Numbered from the stretch's first letter, positions 38,538 through 48,846 are shown. The stretch: DNA of 64,000 nt from Endozoicomonadaceae bacterium (GCA_023146365.1 JAGLCE010000034.1:1-64000); one strand, 5' to 3'. Translations and numbers: made by a program. Notes: generated from the letters alone by a model not told the origin.

Positions 38538-38867
38538 CCTATATTTTAATTATATGATTATCAAACAGGTTATACGGACATTTTTTTCTTATTTTGAATG
38601 ACAGTTAGCTTTAACCTTAATCTATTCACTACAAACTGACTAGCTTCTCATATCTGCAATAATTTGAGAGTCAAACAGGATTGTCCTTAACGAATTTACC
38701 TCAAAACCTCTAGTCTTTCATATTGGAAATAATTTGAGATACAAAGATTTTTGGATTTGTAGAAGTAGTTGAAACAAAAATCAACAAAAATCTAAACTTG
38801 AGAAGCAGATTAAGCGCCCAATTAGATTTTTTTCAAGGGGTGGAGACAGAACATCAGAACGATTTAA
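38538..38867. other. Non-coding AT-rich stretch with a short degenerate direct repeat
   Basis: About 330 bases with no gene. Two degenerate copies of a roughly 40-base sequence (TCTAG/CTAGC...TTTCATAT/TCTCATAT...AATAATTTGAGA) occur near 38637-38681 and 38704-38748. Confidence 0.45.
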
Positions 38868-38894
38868 AAATCAATTACTCTGACCCATTGATTT
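38868..38894 (-). repeat. REP-like terminal repeat, copy 3, abutting attC half-site
   Basis: Core TCAATTACTCTGACCCATTG, one mismatch from copy 2. It sits immediately against the truncated attC, so it probably marks the insertion or deletion that removed the right half of that site. Confidence 0.75.
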
Positions 38895-38896
38895 GT

Positions 38897-38960
38897 AAAA
38901 TGTGGAGCGAAGCGAAACGTAACCCGCTGTTTTAGTTCCGTTTAATTGCCTTGTTAGCTT
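38897..38960 (-). repeat. Half attC site of an integron cassette
   Basis: Read on the minus strand the sequence starts AGCTAACAAGGCAATTAAAC and runs into a TTTCGCTTCGCTCC loop. AGCTAAC is an R'' core (RYYYAAC). It is the exact reverse complement of GTTAGCT at 41833-41839, as expected for the two ends of one cassette. The right arm (L'-R') that should fold back is replaced by a REP-like element. Confidence 0.7.
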
Positions 38961-38982
38961 GCGTATTGACAGACACTAAATA

Positions 38983-40389
38983 TCAGACTACTTCTAATAA
39001 ATTCATTGTATCGTTAATTAATGCACTATCTATCAAAGCTGTCTCGGATAAAAATGATCGCTTGGTTTTACTATCTCCAATGCAGATCAATTTTGTGGTT
39101 GAAGAAAAATATTTACTTTTAATGGTTTCAATATTAAAAAGGGGATTAGATGATGTTTCATCTCCCTTGTATTCAGCAACAGAAAAAATAACTTGCCCAC
39201 TAGATTTGGTTTCTTGAGAAAGAAATTTGAAAATATTACTTCTACTCTTTGTATCAATATCTTCTTTAAAAACCGCATCTAGGAGAAATGGGAAGCTATG
39301 AAGATTAGTATCTTCCATGATCATTTCGTAGAATGAAAAGTTATACGCCATTAACAACTGATGTAGCTCTACGCCTTGGCACGGGAAAGAATTTAAAGAA
39401 TACAGCTCCTGATATTTAGTTCCTTCTGGTAACTGAACGCCTAACGCTAAAACTTTACGCTTGAATATAGAAAGAAATTTTCTTTCTTTGTCTTTTCTCA
39501 ATGAGTTAATATCAGCACCATTTCCAAGCTCTTTTATTTCACCATTTATTCCATTAATCCTTTTTTCGCAAGATGCTTTCTTGGTAGAAATGTTTTCTAA
39601 CAGTCTTAAGTTAGCATTATGATCCAGCCACGTATCAAATGTAATATTATTCGTCTTAAAACGTCGTAAAAACCCATAATCATCCTCTATCTTTGTTCTC
39701 AAAGAAGTTACAAGCTTTTCGACTGAGTTTAGCTTTGAAACATTATTTTTAATGTCTACTTTTACTCTGTCTTTTTCTTTTAAGGCATCATTTATATCTT
39801 GGCTGTATTTATAAAACTCTTTCAAATCACCAGGTAGATTTTGGTTACACGTAGGACATTTATCAACTTGTGGTTTTGATTTTTTAATGTTGGTTATTAC
39901 TTGAGATAATACCTTCTTCCTACCTCTCAACATGCTTATTTTATTACATAATTTTGAATGTTCATCTTCTTTTTTTGATAAGTTTTTGTTTGAACTTTGA
40001 TAGCCTTCTAAGTAGTTTTCAGCTTTACCTTTAAAGCGTTCATCAAGTAATTTTGATACTTTTAACTCTTCGTTTTTAACCTCATAAGAATCAAGTTGCT
40101 TTAATTCAAAAGTTAATTCCTTTTTTTCTTTCTCAAGGTTATATCTATTAATTCTTTTGTGATCATTTTTAATGCCACAATAGTAATCTAAATAATCGAA
40201 TTTAAAATCCTTATAAAACCTATAATCGCCAATGGATTCACGTATATACGCCCACCCAGCAGATTGGGATATATAATATGGTAATAGTGCTGCTTCTAAT
40301 GGTGCGCCAATTAATTCCGATTGCTTTTGTAGTACCAAGTCAAAACCTATTAATTTTGACAGAAGAACTTTATATCTACCGTACTCCAA
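38983..40389 (-). pseudogene. Rad50/SMC-like ABC ATPase, C-terminal part (Lamassu LmuB/ABC-3C-like)
   Basis: This is the coiled-coil and C-lobe portion of a chromosome-surveillance-type ATPase. It contains long helical arms, a Rad50-like zinc hook (CPTCNQNLPG near residue 178) and a Walker-B-like FPFLLDAVF followed by an SVAE segment. It is in a different frame from its N-terminal part (40350-40706). Reading through one missing base near 40404 joins them into about 575 residues. Unless rescued by frameshifting or due to a sequencing error, the ATPase is broken. Confidence 0.75.
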
Positions 40390-40706
40390 AGAATTATTGC
40401 TATTAATACATTTCCTTTCTGTAAAACTAACGTGTCATCAGAGCGTACAAATATCAGTTTACAAATTCTTTCATCTTCAACTAATTCACAATCAAGTCGG
40501 AAAAAAGTTCCATCGCCGTTAATATCATCTGAATTTTCTTTTGAATCATTTATGCCCATAGCATAAATAACTGATTGAACAAGTGTGCTTTTTCCAGATG
40601 TATTTCGTCCATGAACAATATTTACAGATTCACTAAATTCTGTATAAAAGCCTTTCTCGTCACTAGGGGAGTAAACCAATAAACATTTTAAAATTAACTT
40701 AGGCAT
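40350..40706 (-). pseudogene. Rad50/SMC-like ABC ATPase, N-terminal part with Walker A
   Basis: The 118-residue product begins MPKLILKCLLVYSPSDEKGF and contains the Walker A GRNTSGKST (about 33-41), the N-lobe of an SMC-like ATPase. After QKGNV the frame is lost and it ends at 40350, while the protein continues one frame away from about 40404. The start overlaps the end of the nuclease gene by eight bases, so the two are one operon. Confidence 0.75.
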
Positions 40707-41775
40707 GCATCCCTCTTGTCTCTACATATGCTGCAATTACAGCGAATGACACCATATGATCGTCTAGTCTGGGTCGAAATTCAGATTGATAACAGTGATA
40801 TAAATCCACAATACAATCAGTATCATTAACGTGCTGTTTATCAATATCAGTTCTAGTTTCAACAAATTTATAAATTTTACGATACTCTACCTGCTGCATA
40901 TCCTTAAAATAATCAAAACAGTTTTCGATCAACTCTTTTGCCCTTCGTTGTATTGGTAGTTTTAATTTGAGTTTTCTAGAAATTTGTTCTGAATGCTGCC
41001 GCCAAAAATCAAAAGATTTTTTATTTTCAGTAAACATATTGAAAGTTTCATTTATTTTTTCTTTGGTTACTCTTTTTCTTGAGTCTGATAAAAGAACTTT
41101 ATTGTCATTATTATATGTTTGCTCAGCATCTTCCAATAACCGCATTAAAGAAGAAATAACAGCCTCATGGTCATTTACCTTTTGACCAAAGTGCTCCAGG
41201 GATAAACCTTTGAGCGCTCTTTGCCAGCTCTCGTAGCTTTGAGCAAAATCAATATATTGGAAATGAACGTTCTCTAATTGAGTGCTTTCAAGTATTGATT
41301 GGCAAATCCTTGATTCAATATTTGCCTTAATTGTGTCTGTTAAATCAGAGTATTTTTCGCGTCTATTTGAAACTTGGACTTTGACTTTAACTTGTTTAAT
41401 ACCTTTTCCTTGCTTGCTTGTTAATAATATATTTCGATTAGTAAGAAAGTTTAACGTGTGTTGATAATCATTAGACTTGTCGTGAGGATCCTTGAGAAGC
41501 TCCTTGCCTACTGCCGTCATTTTCCCGATTATTTCACAAAGGCCAAGGTCTGTTTTCCAGTCATCTCTTGATTTTTTTGCTTGATATGTATCGATTTGTT
41601 TTAAATGACGATTTTCATCTAAAAATGCAAATAGGAAATCTTCATGGTGTTCCAAACAAATAAAGTAATTTTCTAAGTTTATTTTTTTATAATCGTTAAA
41701 TAATAGAAAAACAACACAGCAACGCTGAAACGCATACCCCGAGCCGCCCTCGACACCTGAATTACTACTTACCAT
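40699..41775 (-). CDS. DUF4297/Cap4-type dsDNA nuclease, effector of a Lamassu/ABC-3C-like defence system
   Basis: The 358-residue protein's N-terminal domain carries GSGYAFQRC (family GxxYQ-like opening) and a PD-(D/E)xK pattern with E42, D46 and Q65-x-K67 (CLEHHEDF...IDTYQAKKS). This matches the DUF4297 nuclease of Cap4, Lamassu LmuA and ABC-three-component systems. The C-terminal two thirds are helical and may take the role of the missing middle component (inference). GGAAGA precedes the ATG. It lies directly after the attI-like junction of the integron, pointing away from intI, like a first cassette. Confidence 0.7.
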   Translation of the reverse strand: MVSSNSGVEGGSGYAFQRCCVVFLLFNDYKKINLENYFICLEHHEDFLFAFLDENRHLKQIDTYQAKKSRDDWKTDLGLCEIIGKMTAVGKELLKDPHDKSNDYQHTLNFLTNRNILLTSKQGKGIKQVKVKVQVSNRREKYSDLTDTIKANIESRICQSILESTQLENVHFQYIDFAQSYESWQRALKGLSLEHFGQKVNDHEAVISSLMRLLEDAEQTYNNDNKVLLSDSRKRVTKEKINETFNMFTENKKSFDFWRQHSEQISRKLKLKLPIQRRAKELIENCFDYFKDMQQVEYRKIYKFVETRTDIDKQHVNDTDCIVDLYHCYQSEFRPRLDDHMVSFAVIAAYVETRGMHA

Positions 41776-42144
41776 AATTTTCTTCCATGCTTATTGTTAT
41801 AATTCGTCATTTGTTCAAATCCAGCGCAAGCAAGCTAACGGTTGCTTATACGTATGCTTTTCGTAGTAAGCAGCTATCTGTTAAATATACGAACACCTCT
41901 GAAATAAATTGCTACACCTGCTTTTCAGCGAATTACAAAGTCATGGTGCATAGTAGCACCTACTACACCTTTCGCAAATTTACCACAATTTCTATCTTTT
42001 TCGCTTATTCGCTTATTCGCTTAAGTAAACAGTACCGATATCGTAGTCATTTTTCCTTTTAAATTCAGGAAGTTGAAAGTAGCATGGCAAAACTGCTTAT
42101 ACGTACTATATCTGCTGTATATTAGATTCAGTGGTTGGTCGATT
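41776..42144. other. Integron attI-proximal region with cassette junction
   Basis: On the minus strand GTTAGCT (41833-41839) fits the GTTRRRY recombination core. A three-copy 8-bp repeat (TCGCTTAT, 42001-42023) lies between the junction and intI. No gene is supported here. Confidence 0.6.
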
Positions 42145-42683
42145 ATGCGTTTGCAGCAACGATTTCAAATTAAAGTCAGAGGGCCAATTATTCTTTGGCT
42201 ACGGAGCGCTGTTATTGGAGCTGGATAAAACAGTTCATCAAATTTCACGGAATGAGGCATTCGGAAATGTTAACAGGTGATGATATCGGTGACTTTCTTA
42301 GTCATTTAGTCATGGGAAAACACGTTTCTGTTAGCACACAACAGCAGGCGCTGAGTGCATTGGTATTTCTCTATAAAAAGGTGTTTGGCCACGAGCAAAT
42401 GTCTATAACTGACTGGCTTAAAGCCCGAAAGCCTAAAAAATTACCGGTGGTTTTATCTGAGGCAGAAGCAAGCCGGATACTTGCACACCTTCAGGGTACG
42501 CCATTACTGACCGCCCAGTTAATGTACGGGGCAGGTTTGAGGCTTAAAGAAACACTGCACTTACGGATTAAGGATGTTGATTTCGACCGAAAAAAGATAC
42601 TGGTTCGTGAAGGGAAGGGGGGTAAAGAGAGAGTGACCCTGCTTCCAAATATTTCTGTGGATGGGTCTGTACCAGCAGATTGA
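42145..42683 (+). pseudogene. intI: Integron integrase, N-terminal part, frameshifted
   Basis: MRLQQRFQIKVR at 42145 continues one frame away as NYSLATERCYWSWIKQFIKFHGMRH, so a frameshift lies near 42180-42185. This part holds the core-binding domain and the first catalytic Arg (YGAGLRLKETLHLRIKDVD). It runs to 42683 in the wrong frame after about 42660. Removing one base there (GGGTCTG to GGGCTG) restores SVDGLYQQIE. Confidence 0.8.
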
Positions 42684-43119
42684 AACATCTCGCCAGCGGC
42701 ACCATAAGGCGCTAGAGGCCGGCATTGATTTTGTTCATTTGCCGGGTGCTCTGGGGGAAAAATGCCCAAACGCCGCTAAAGAGTTAGGTTGGCAATACCT
42801 GTTTTCCAGCCCGCAAATAAAAGCTGATCCTCGAACTGGAAAACAGGGCAGACACCACCTTCATGAACGAGGCATCCAGTCCGCCGTTAAGCAGGCGATT
42901 CAAAAGGCCGGTGTATATAAACACGCCAGTTGTCATACTTTAAGACACAGTTTTGCGACCCATCTGCTTGAACATGGCTATGATATTCGCACGGTTCAGG
43001 AGTTGCTTGGGCATGCGAATGTCAATACCACGATGATTTATACCCATGTTCTAAACCGTGGGGGGAGGGCAGTAGTTAGTCCAGCCGATCAATCGCCAAG
43101 TCTGGCAGAAGTGATTTAA
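42661..43119 (+). pseudogene. intI: Integron integrase, C-terminal part
   Basis: It contains the IntI-specific insertion ([21 protein letters not shown]) that separates integron integrases from other tyrosine recombinases. Catalytic [39 protein letters not shown] carries the His-x-x-Arg, His and Tyr. Together with 42145-42683 it forms one integrase of about 325 residues broken by two frameshifts. Confidence 0.85.
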
Positions 43120-43862
43120 AATTTAAGATGACTTTGCACTCTGTTGGCTCTGGTGCATTTATGCCTGTATGCCTGTATGCCTGTCACCATTGAAGGGCGG
43201 GCTAGGCGACCAACGAGCGAAGCCCGTGAGCTTACGAGTAGTCGGTTGAGGTGAGCGAGTGCTGTCAACAATCTCACACTTTCAAGGAGATTGGGTCTAT
43301 ACGCATATCGCCATTGTGTAGGATTAGCCTTTAATAAGCACGCTACCGCCCGTCCCTCCAGTTCTAAGACTATTCAGGCTGAAATGATCCAATTTTTAGC
43401 ATTCTCTTAAATTTGGTTTAGTGAGTGTTCATCAAATAAATAGATATAGTAAGAGACTATAGTGACTCCAGAGCAAACATATGATCATATATTGATCAGT
43501 CCAAGTACTTTCATCATGTGGTTTTCACAACACCCATAATTTTTTCGTTTGTTCTTGATACCTGCCTTAATAGACGTATCCAGTGTGAGATTGAAGTGAT
43601 CTCAACGGTTAAGCGCAATGAATGAAAAATCCCTCGTTCCCACGCTGGATCGTGGGAACGAGAAGCCCACGCTCTTTTGATGGTGCTCAAATAACGACCT
43701 GAGTCTTGGATGATAAATTCATTTAAAACATCCGCCTTCTTCCGGGCGGTGATCAGTAAGTGGTGAGAGGTGAGCGACCAAGCAACCCAAAAGCGTCAAG
43801 GTACGGCGCACGCTGCCAGCCGACACCTTAAGCACTCGCTGATCCCTTGGTAAATGTTATGC
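43120..43862. other. Non-coding region with repeats before rpsU
   Basis: About 740 bases with no gene. It holds a three-copy 8-bp array (ATGCCTGT, 43161-43184), a GC-richer stretch near 43195-43380, and a perfect hairpin at 43632-43661. tsaD, often divergent from rpsU, is not here. Confidence 0.5.
43632..43661. repeat. Perfect 12-bp palindromic hairpin repeat
   Basis: CTCGTTCCCACG and its exact reverse complement flank a six-base loop. Closely similar CTCGTTCCCACGC palindromes are dispersed in many proteobacterial genomes, so it is probably an interspersed palindrome rather than a terminator; no T-tract follows. Confidence 0.7.
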
Positions 43863-43892
43863 TTGACACTGAAGGTGGTTATTTATTATAAT
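43863..43892 (+). promoter_or_regulatory. Sigma-70 promoter of rpsU
   Basis: Perfect TTGACA (43863-43868) and perfect TATAAT (43887-43892) are separated by 18 bases, 111 bases upstream of the rpsU start. It is the best promoter in the window and fits a highly expressed ribosomal-protein operon. Confidence 0.85.
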
Positions 43893-44003
43893 CTTCTGTT
43901 TGCGTAATAATGTGTATCTACCATGGTAAGTGTTTTATTATGGAAATAAACTGCCGATAAACGGCACCCCATTACTTGATATTTTAAGGAAGGTAAGGTT
44001 TAC

Positions 44004-44219
44004 ATGCCTGCTGTCAAAGTTAAAGAGAATGAACCTTTTGACGTTGCCCTGCGTCGTTTCAAACGATCCTGTGAGAAAGCTTGCGTTTTGTCTGAAGTGC
44101 GTCGTCGTGAGCACTATGAGAAGCCGACTACAGTTCGCAAACGCAAGGCAGCTGCGGCAGTCAAGCGGCACCTGAAAAAAGTGCAACGCGAAAATCGTCG
44201 TCACGAGCGTCTGTACTAA
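44004..44219 (+). CDS. rpsU: 30S ribosomal protein bS21
   Basis: The 71-residue basic protein ([20 protein letters not shown] through [22 protein letters not shown] to RRHERLY) is full-length bS21. A strong Shine-Dalgarno (AAGGAAGGTAAGG) precedes the ATG. It is the first gene of the rpsU-yqeY-dnaG-rpoD macromolecular synthesis operon. Confidence 0.98.
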   Translation: MPAVKVKENEPFDVALRRFKRSCEKACVLSEVRRREHYEKPTTVRKRKAAAAVKRHLKKVQRENRRHERLY

Positions 44220-44220
44220 T

Positions 44221-44255
44221 TCTCACTGGATCGACAAATACGATCGACTGTGAGA
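44221..44255 (+). terminator. Stem-loop after rpsU (attenuator-like)
   Basis: TCTCAC pairs with GTGAGA and GATCG with CGATC, with a two-base/three-base interior bulge. No T-run follows, so full Rho-independent termination is unlikely. The position matches the partial terminator that limits dnaG/rpoD transcription in the E. coli operon (analogy). Confidence 0.5.
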
Positions 44256-44342
44256 TATCGCTACTTCATCCGCCACTTCGAATTCGGATAATACAGCCCT
44301 CGTAGATGGGAGTGTATTATTTTATCAAGGCTAGAGATCGCC

Positions 44343-44798
44343 ATGACTGACAGCACGCTAAAGAGCCGTCTGACTGAGGCAATGAAAGACGCCATGCGCG
44401 CTAGAGATAAAGACCGTCTCAGTGTTATTCGCATGGCACTAGCCGAATTCAAACGTGTGGAAATTGACGAGCGCATTGAGATTGATGACTGTCGCGGTCT
44501 CTCTCTGCTGGACAAAATGATCAAACAGAGGCGAGATGCCGCCAGTCAATTTGCTGATGCAGGGCGTCAAGATCTGACTGATAAAGAGAACGCAGAGATT
44601 ATTGTGTTGCAGGGTTTTCTTCCCAAGCCACTGAGTGATGACGAAATCGCCGCATTGATTGAAGAAGCCATTACCGAGACCCGCGCCTCCTCGATAAAAG
44701 ACATGGGTCCCCTGATGGGCGTACTTAAACCCAAGATGCAAGGTACCGTCGATATGGGCGCTGTCAGCAAGCTAGTCAAAATGCGCCTATCTCGCTAA
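44343..44798 (+). CDS. yqeY: GatB/YqeY domain protein
   Basis: The 151-residue protein is a stand-alone version of the GatB C-terminal tRNA-binding domain (LKSRLTEAMKDAMRARDKDRLSVIRM...EFKRVEID...GFLPKPLSDDEI...MGPLMGVLKPKMQGTVDMG). It commonly lies between rpsU and dnaG. Its exact function is unknown; tRNA interaction is inferred from the GatB tail. Confidence 0.94.
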   Translation: MTDSTLKSRLTEAMKDAMRARDKDRLSVIRMALAEFKRVEIDERIEIDDCRGLSLLDKMIKQRRDAASQFADAGRQDLTDKENAEIIVLQGFLPKPLSDDEIAALIEEAITETRASSIKDMGPLMGVLKPKMQGTVDMGAVSKLVKMRLSR

Positions 44799-44946
44799 TA
44801 CCGCACGGATCAGCGTGGAAAACACTCTTCCAAATCATGGCGAGAGCCTGCTTTTCTCGTCGCCGATCGTGACAATAACATCTTCGGTCACGCTGGCAGT
44901 CATCTGTGATATTCTGCTCAGGCAATCAAATCATCTGCCTCACAGC

Positions 44947-44982
44947 CACTCACACAAGCACTCACACAAGCACTCACACAAC
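44947..44982 (+). repeat. 12-bp tandem repeat upstream of dnaG
   Basis: Three copies of CACTCACACAAG (the last with C for G) and a partial fourth end about 17 bases before the dnaG ATG. They occupy the leader where a ribosome site would be expected; no clear Shine-Dalgarno is seen. Confidence 0.85.
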
Positions 44983-45004
44983 CACTCATATGTAGCGCTG
45001 GATC

Positions 45005-46837
45005 ATGGCTGGATTGATACCACAACACTTCATTGACGACCTTCTGGCGCGCACAGACATCGTTGACGTTATCACCGAGCGTATCCCGCTAAAAAAAGCT
45101 GGACGCAATCATCAAGCATGCTGCCCGTTCCATAAGGAAAAGACCCCGTCCTTCACTGTTAGCCAAGAAAAACAATTTTATTACTGTTTTGGTTGCGGTG
45201 CCAGCGGTAACGCTCTGGGCTTTATCATGAATCTGGAGAACCTGGACTTTCCGGTAGCTGTTGAGCAGTTGGCCAGATTGGCTGGCCTTGAAATTCCACA
45301 GGAACATTCTAATGGACAGGCGCGTACCGGCCCGAACCCTGCCTATGAACTGCTCGCCAAAGCCGCAGAATATTATCAGGAGCAACTAAAAACGCACAGC
45401 ACGTCCAAACAGGCCATTGGCTACCTGCGCAATCGAGGAGTGAACAACAAAACAGTTCAACAGTTCCAGATCGGTTTTGCACCACTCGGATGGGACAACC
45501 TAATGAAGGCGCTGGGCAGCACGCCAGAACGGGAAAAAACGCTAACAGAGAGTGGCATGCTGGTTGAGCACGAGGAAAAAAAAAGCCTCTACGACCGTTT
45601 TCGTCACCGTATTATGTTCCCAATCCGCGATTCACGTGGTCGCGTCATTGGCTTTGGTGGGCGGGTATTGGGCGATGAGAAACCCAAATATTTGAATTCA
45701 CCAGAATCGTCTGTTTTTCATAAAGGCCAGGAATTATATGGCCTCTATGAAGCCCGGCAGGCCAACCGAGACCTGAAACAGGTCATCGTTGTCGAAGGAT
45801 ACATGGATGTCGTCGCCCTTGCTCAGCAAGGTATTACCAATAGCGTCGCCACGCTGGGAACAGCCACCACCTGCGAACATCTTCAAAAACTTTTCAAACT
45901 CACCAGCCAAGTAGTCTTTTGTTTCGATGGCGATCAAGCGGGCCGAAAGGCTGCTTGGCGCGCACTGGAAAACACACTGCCCGAAATGCGCGATGGAAGA
46001 CAAGTACGCTTCATGTTTTTGCCTCAGGGCGAAGATCCGGACTCAATGGTCAGAAAGGAAGGTAAAGATGCCTTGCTGAGCAGGATACGTCATGAAGCCC
46101 TGACGCTAGACGACTACTTTTTCAAGCAGCTCGCCAATGAAGTCGACATCACGACTCTGGATGGCTGTGCTCGCTTGGCAAAAATGGCTACCCCTTATTT
46201 CGAACAACTTCCCGAAGGCCACTACAAGACATTGCTTGATAAAAAAGCGGAAAAAACGATAGGGCTACGGCTGTCTAGTAACCATACGTCATTGCACTAC
46301 GCCGCTCCTCAAAACCACGCAACCACGCAAGTGAGCGACTACCCGCCCTCTTATCCATGGCAGGCAGAAAAAAAAGTGTTTCATAACAGGAAACCTTTCA
46401 ACAAAGGAGCATTCTGGCAATCTGAAGTTATCACTCCCAAAATCAGCTTGCGTTTGTTGGACAGAGCGCTGCGTCACCTACTTAACACTCCAGCTCTTGC
46501 AACACAGATTAAAACCGATACCTTACACAAAGATAACAGTGTGGACATGCAACAATTCGTCAGTCTGGTAAAATCACTACAAAACAGCCCGCAACAAACA
46601 ACCTACCAGTTGCTGGGCAGTTGGTATGGTACCCAATTAGGCGCACGGATGATAGAACTGCTTAAAAACGACATTCTCGACAGCAGTCCTGCCTTACAAA
46701 AACAAGAGTTTTGCTTAACCATTGAGCGGCTCGAAGCCGATATTTTAAAGCGTATAGGCGATCTGGCAATGAGTGATTTGGAAAAATTGCGCACCGCAGC
46801 AAAAAAAAGCTCGGCGAAAACCAGAAAAAACACTTGA
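45005..46837 (+). CDS. dnaG: DNA primase
   Basis: The 610-residue primase synthesises RNA primers at the replication fork. It has the zinc-binding domain (CPFHKEKTPSF, CFGCGASG), the RNA-polymerase core, TOPRIM motifs EGYMDV and DGDQAGRKAA, and a helical C-terminal DnaB-binding domain. The stretch around residues 420-480 is a low-complexity linker. It follows the 12-bp repeat leader and precedes rpoD. Confidence 0.97.
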   Translation: MAGLIPQHFIDDLLARTDIVDVITERIPLKKAGRNHQACCPFHKEKTPSFTVSQEKQFYYCFGCGASGNALGFIMNLENLDFPVAVEQLARLAGLEIPQEHSNGQARTGPNPAYELLAKAAEYYQEQLKTHSTSKQAIGYLRNRGVNNKTVQQFQIGFAPLGWDNLMKALGSTPEREKTLTESGMLVEHEEKKSLYDRFRHRIMFPIRDSRGRVIGFGGRVLGDEKPKYLNSPESSVFHKGQELYGLYEARQANRDLKQVIVVEGYMDVVALAQQGITNSVATLGTATTCEHLQKLFKLTSQVVFCFDGDQAGRKAAWRALENTLPEMRDGRQVRFMFLPQGEDPDSMVRKEGKDALLSRIRHEALTLDDYFFKQLANEVDITTLDGCARLAKMATPYFEQLPEGHYKTLLDKKAEKTIGLRLSSNHTSLHYAAPQNHATTQVSDYPPSYPWQAEKKVFHNRKPFNKGAFWQSEVITPKISLRLLDRALRHLLNTPALATQIKTDTLHKDNSVDMQQFVSLVKSLQNSPQQTTYQLLGSWYGTQLGARMIELLKNDILDSSPALQKQEFCLTIERLEADILKRIGDLAMSDLEKLRTAAKKSSAKTRKNT

Positions 46838-46991
46838 ACTTCCACCAAACAATCCCCATTAACGAGAAATCTTGACTAATATCCTTACTTCTGTCTGAGC
46901 GTGACAGTCAAACATGAAGCGCAAAACGTCTGTTTTAATCACGAAAACCTGCGCAAACTAATGCGTATGATTGGTAACGTCATTCATACGC

Positions 46992-46997
46992 TATAAT
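46992..46997 (+). promoter_or_regulatory. Possible internal promoter of rpoD
   Basis: TATAAT at 46992-46997, 56 bases before the rpoD start; the -35 candidate (GATTGG, 17-base spacer) is poor. rpoD commonly has its own promoter in this operon. Confidence 0.45.
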
Positions 46998-47052
46998 TGA
47001 CCGTTTACTGTCAAGTGTCGGCGCCACACACATCGCTGTTAGTAGGGTTGAT

Positions 47053-48846
47053 ATGTCCGCAAATTTTCAACAACAATCTCGTTTAAAAGAGCTCATCAAT
47101 CGTGGCAAGGAGCAAGGCTATCTGACGTATGCGGAAGTCAATGATCACTTGCCGGAAGGTATTTCTGATCCTGATCAAGTCGAAGAGATCATTCGCATGA
47201 TTAACGACATGGGTATCCATGTCTTCGAGGTCGCTCCAGACGCCGATACCCTGATGATGAATGACAGCAGTGCTGACGAGGCTGCCGCCGAAGAGGCTGC
47301 CGCCGCCTTGGCAGCTGTCGAGCAGGAGGTCGGTCGCACAACGGACCCTGTGCGCATGTATATGCGCGAGATGGGAACCGTTGAGCTGCTAACCCGCCAA
47401 GGCGAAATAAAAATCGCCAAACGCATTGAGGAAGGTTTGCGAGAGGTCATGACGGCACTCTCCAATTTCCCTGGCTCTATTCAAATCGTACTAAGCGAGT
47501 ACGACCGTATCGTCGAAGAAGATGGTCGTCTCAATGACCTGTTCAGCGGATTCATCGATCCCAATGCCGAGATCGCCACCAACATTCCCGTGCCGAAGCT
47601 TATAGGTGTTGATGAGGAAAGCGAGCTGCCAACCGGCCCCGATTTAAAAGAGTCTCGCCAACGGTTTACTGTTTTGCGCCAGCATCTGGAAGTCTCGTTC
47701 AAGGCGATCGAAAAACATGGCCGAGACAGCAAGAAAAGCAACGCCGCACTGGAAAAGCTGGCGGCAGCCTTCATTCCGATCAAGCTGATTCCGCGCATCT
47801 TTGATCTACTGGTATTCCGTGTTCGCAACGCACTGGATCAAATTAAATTCAATGAACGTACCATCATGCAGCTTTGCATTCGCAAAGCCAAAATGCCACG
47901 TAAGACGTTCATTAATCAATTTTCTGGTAACGAGATCAACTTTGATTGGCTGGACAATGTTATTGCGGAAGGTCACAACTATGCTGCCGCGCTGGAACAA
48001 TATCGTGTAGAAATTTTACGCGCTCAGCGCAAGCTGAAGGCAACTGGTGATGAGTTCCAGCTCTCACTCATACAGATCAAAGGCATCAATCGTCAGATGT
48101 CTCTCGGTGAAGCGAGAGCCCGCCGCGCCAAGAAAGAGATGGTCGAAGCTAACCTGCGACTGGTCATTTCAATTGCCAAGAAGTATACCAACCGTGGCCT
48201 GCAGTTCCTGGACTTGATTCAGGAGGGCAATATCGGTCTGATGAAAGCTGTCGATAAGTTTGAATACCGTCGTGGCTATAAGTTCTCCACCTATGCCACT
48301 TGGTGGATTCGCCAGGCAATCACTCGCTCCATTGCAGATCAAGCAAGAACCATCCGTATTCCAGTGCACATGATTGAGACGATCAATAAACTCAACCGAT
48401 TTTCTCGGCAAATACTTCAGGCCATGGGGCGTGAACCCACGCCTGAAGAGCTGGCCGAACGCATGGAAATGTCCGAAGATAAGATCCGCAAGATAATGAA
48501 GATCGCTAAGGAACCGATCTCCATGGAAACACCTATTGGTGATGATGAAGACTCTCATTTGGGCGACTTCATTGAAGACGGCAGCGTAGACTCTCCCATC
48601 GACTCGGCGACCTGTGAAAGCCTCAGGAATGCCATGCACGATGTCCTATCCGGCTTGACCGCTAGAGAAGCGAAAGTTCTGCGTATGCGCTTCGGTATTG
48701 ATATGAATACCGACCACACGTTGGAAGAGGTGGGCAAACAGTTTGACGTTACCCGTGAACGGATTCGTCAGATTGAAGCCAAGGCACTGAGAAAGCTACG
48801 CCACCCTACTCGCTCAGACCATCTGCGCAGCTTCTTGGACGAATAG
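47053..48846 (+). CDS. rpoD: RNA polymerase sigma-70 factor
   Basis: The 597-residue primary sigma factor has region 1.1 ([25 protein letters not shown]), region 1.2 ([11 protein letters not shown]), the non-conserved spacer, region 2 ([57 protein letters not shown]), region 3, and region 4 ([30 protein letters not shown]). It is intact and directs housekeeping transcription. Confidence 0.98.
   Translation: MSANFQQQSRLKELINRGKEQGYLTYAEVNDHLPEGISDPDQVEEIIRMINDMGIHVFEVAPDADTLMMNDSSADEAAAEEAAAALAAVEQEVGRTTDPVRMYMREMGTVELLTRQGEIKIAKRIEEGLREVMTALSNFPGSIQIVLSEYDRIVEEDGRLNDLFSGFIDPNAEIATNIPVPKLIGVDEESELPTGPDLKESRQRFTVLRQHLEVSFKAIEKHGRDSKKSNAALEKLAAAFIPIKLIPRIFDLLVFRVRNALDQIKFNERTIMQLCIRKAKMPRKTFINQFSGNEINFDWLDNVIAEGHNYAAALEQYRVEILRAQRKLKATGDEFQLSLIQIKGINRQMSLGEARARRAKKEMVEANLRLVISIAKKYTNRGLQFLDLIQEGNIGLMKAVDKFEYRRGYKFSTYATWWIRQAITRSIADQARTIRIPVHMIETINKLNRFSRQILQAMGREPTPEELAERMEMSEDKIRKIMKIAKEPISMETPIGDDEDSHLGDFIEDGSVDSPIDSATCESLRNAMHDVLSGLTAREAKVLRMRFGIDMNTDHTLEEVGKQFDVTRERIRQIEAKALRKLRHPTRSDHLRSFLDE

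Noticed and set aside
36416..38900. CRISPR array
   Set aside because: Repeats here are simple tandem or REP-like copies without regular spacers; no array anywhere in the window.
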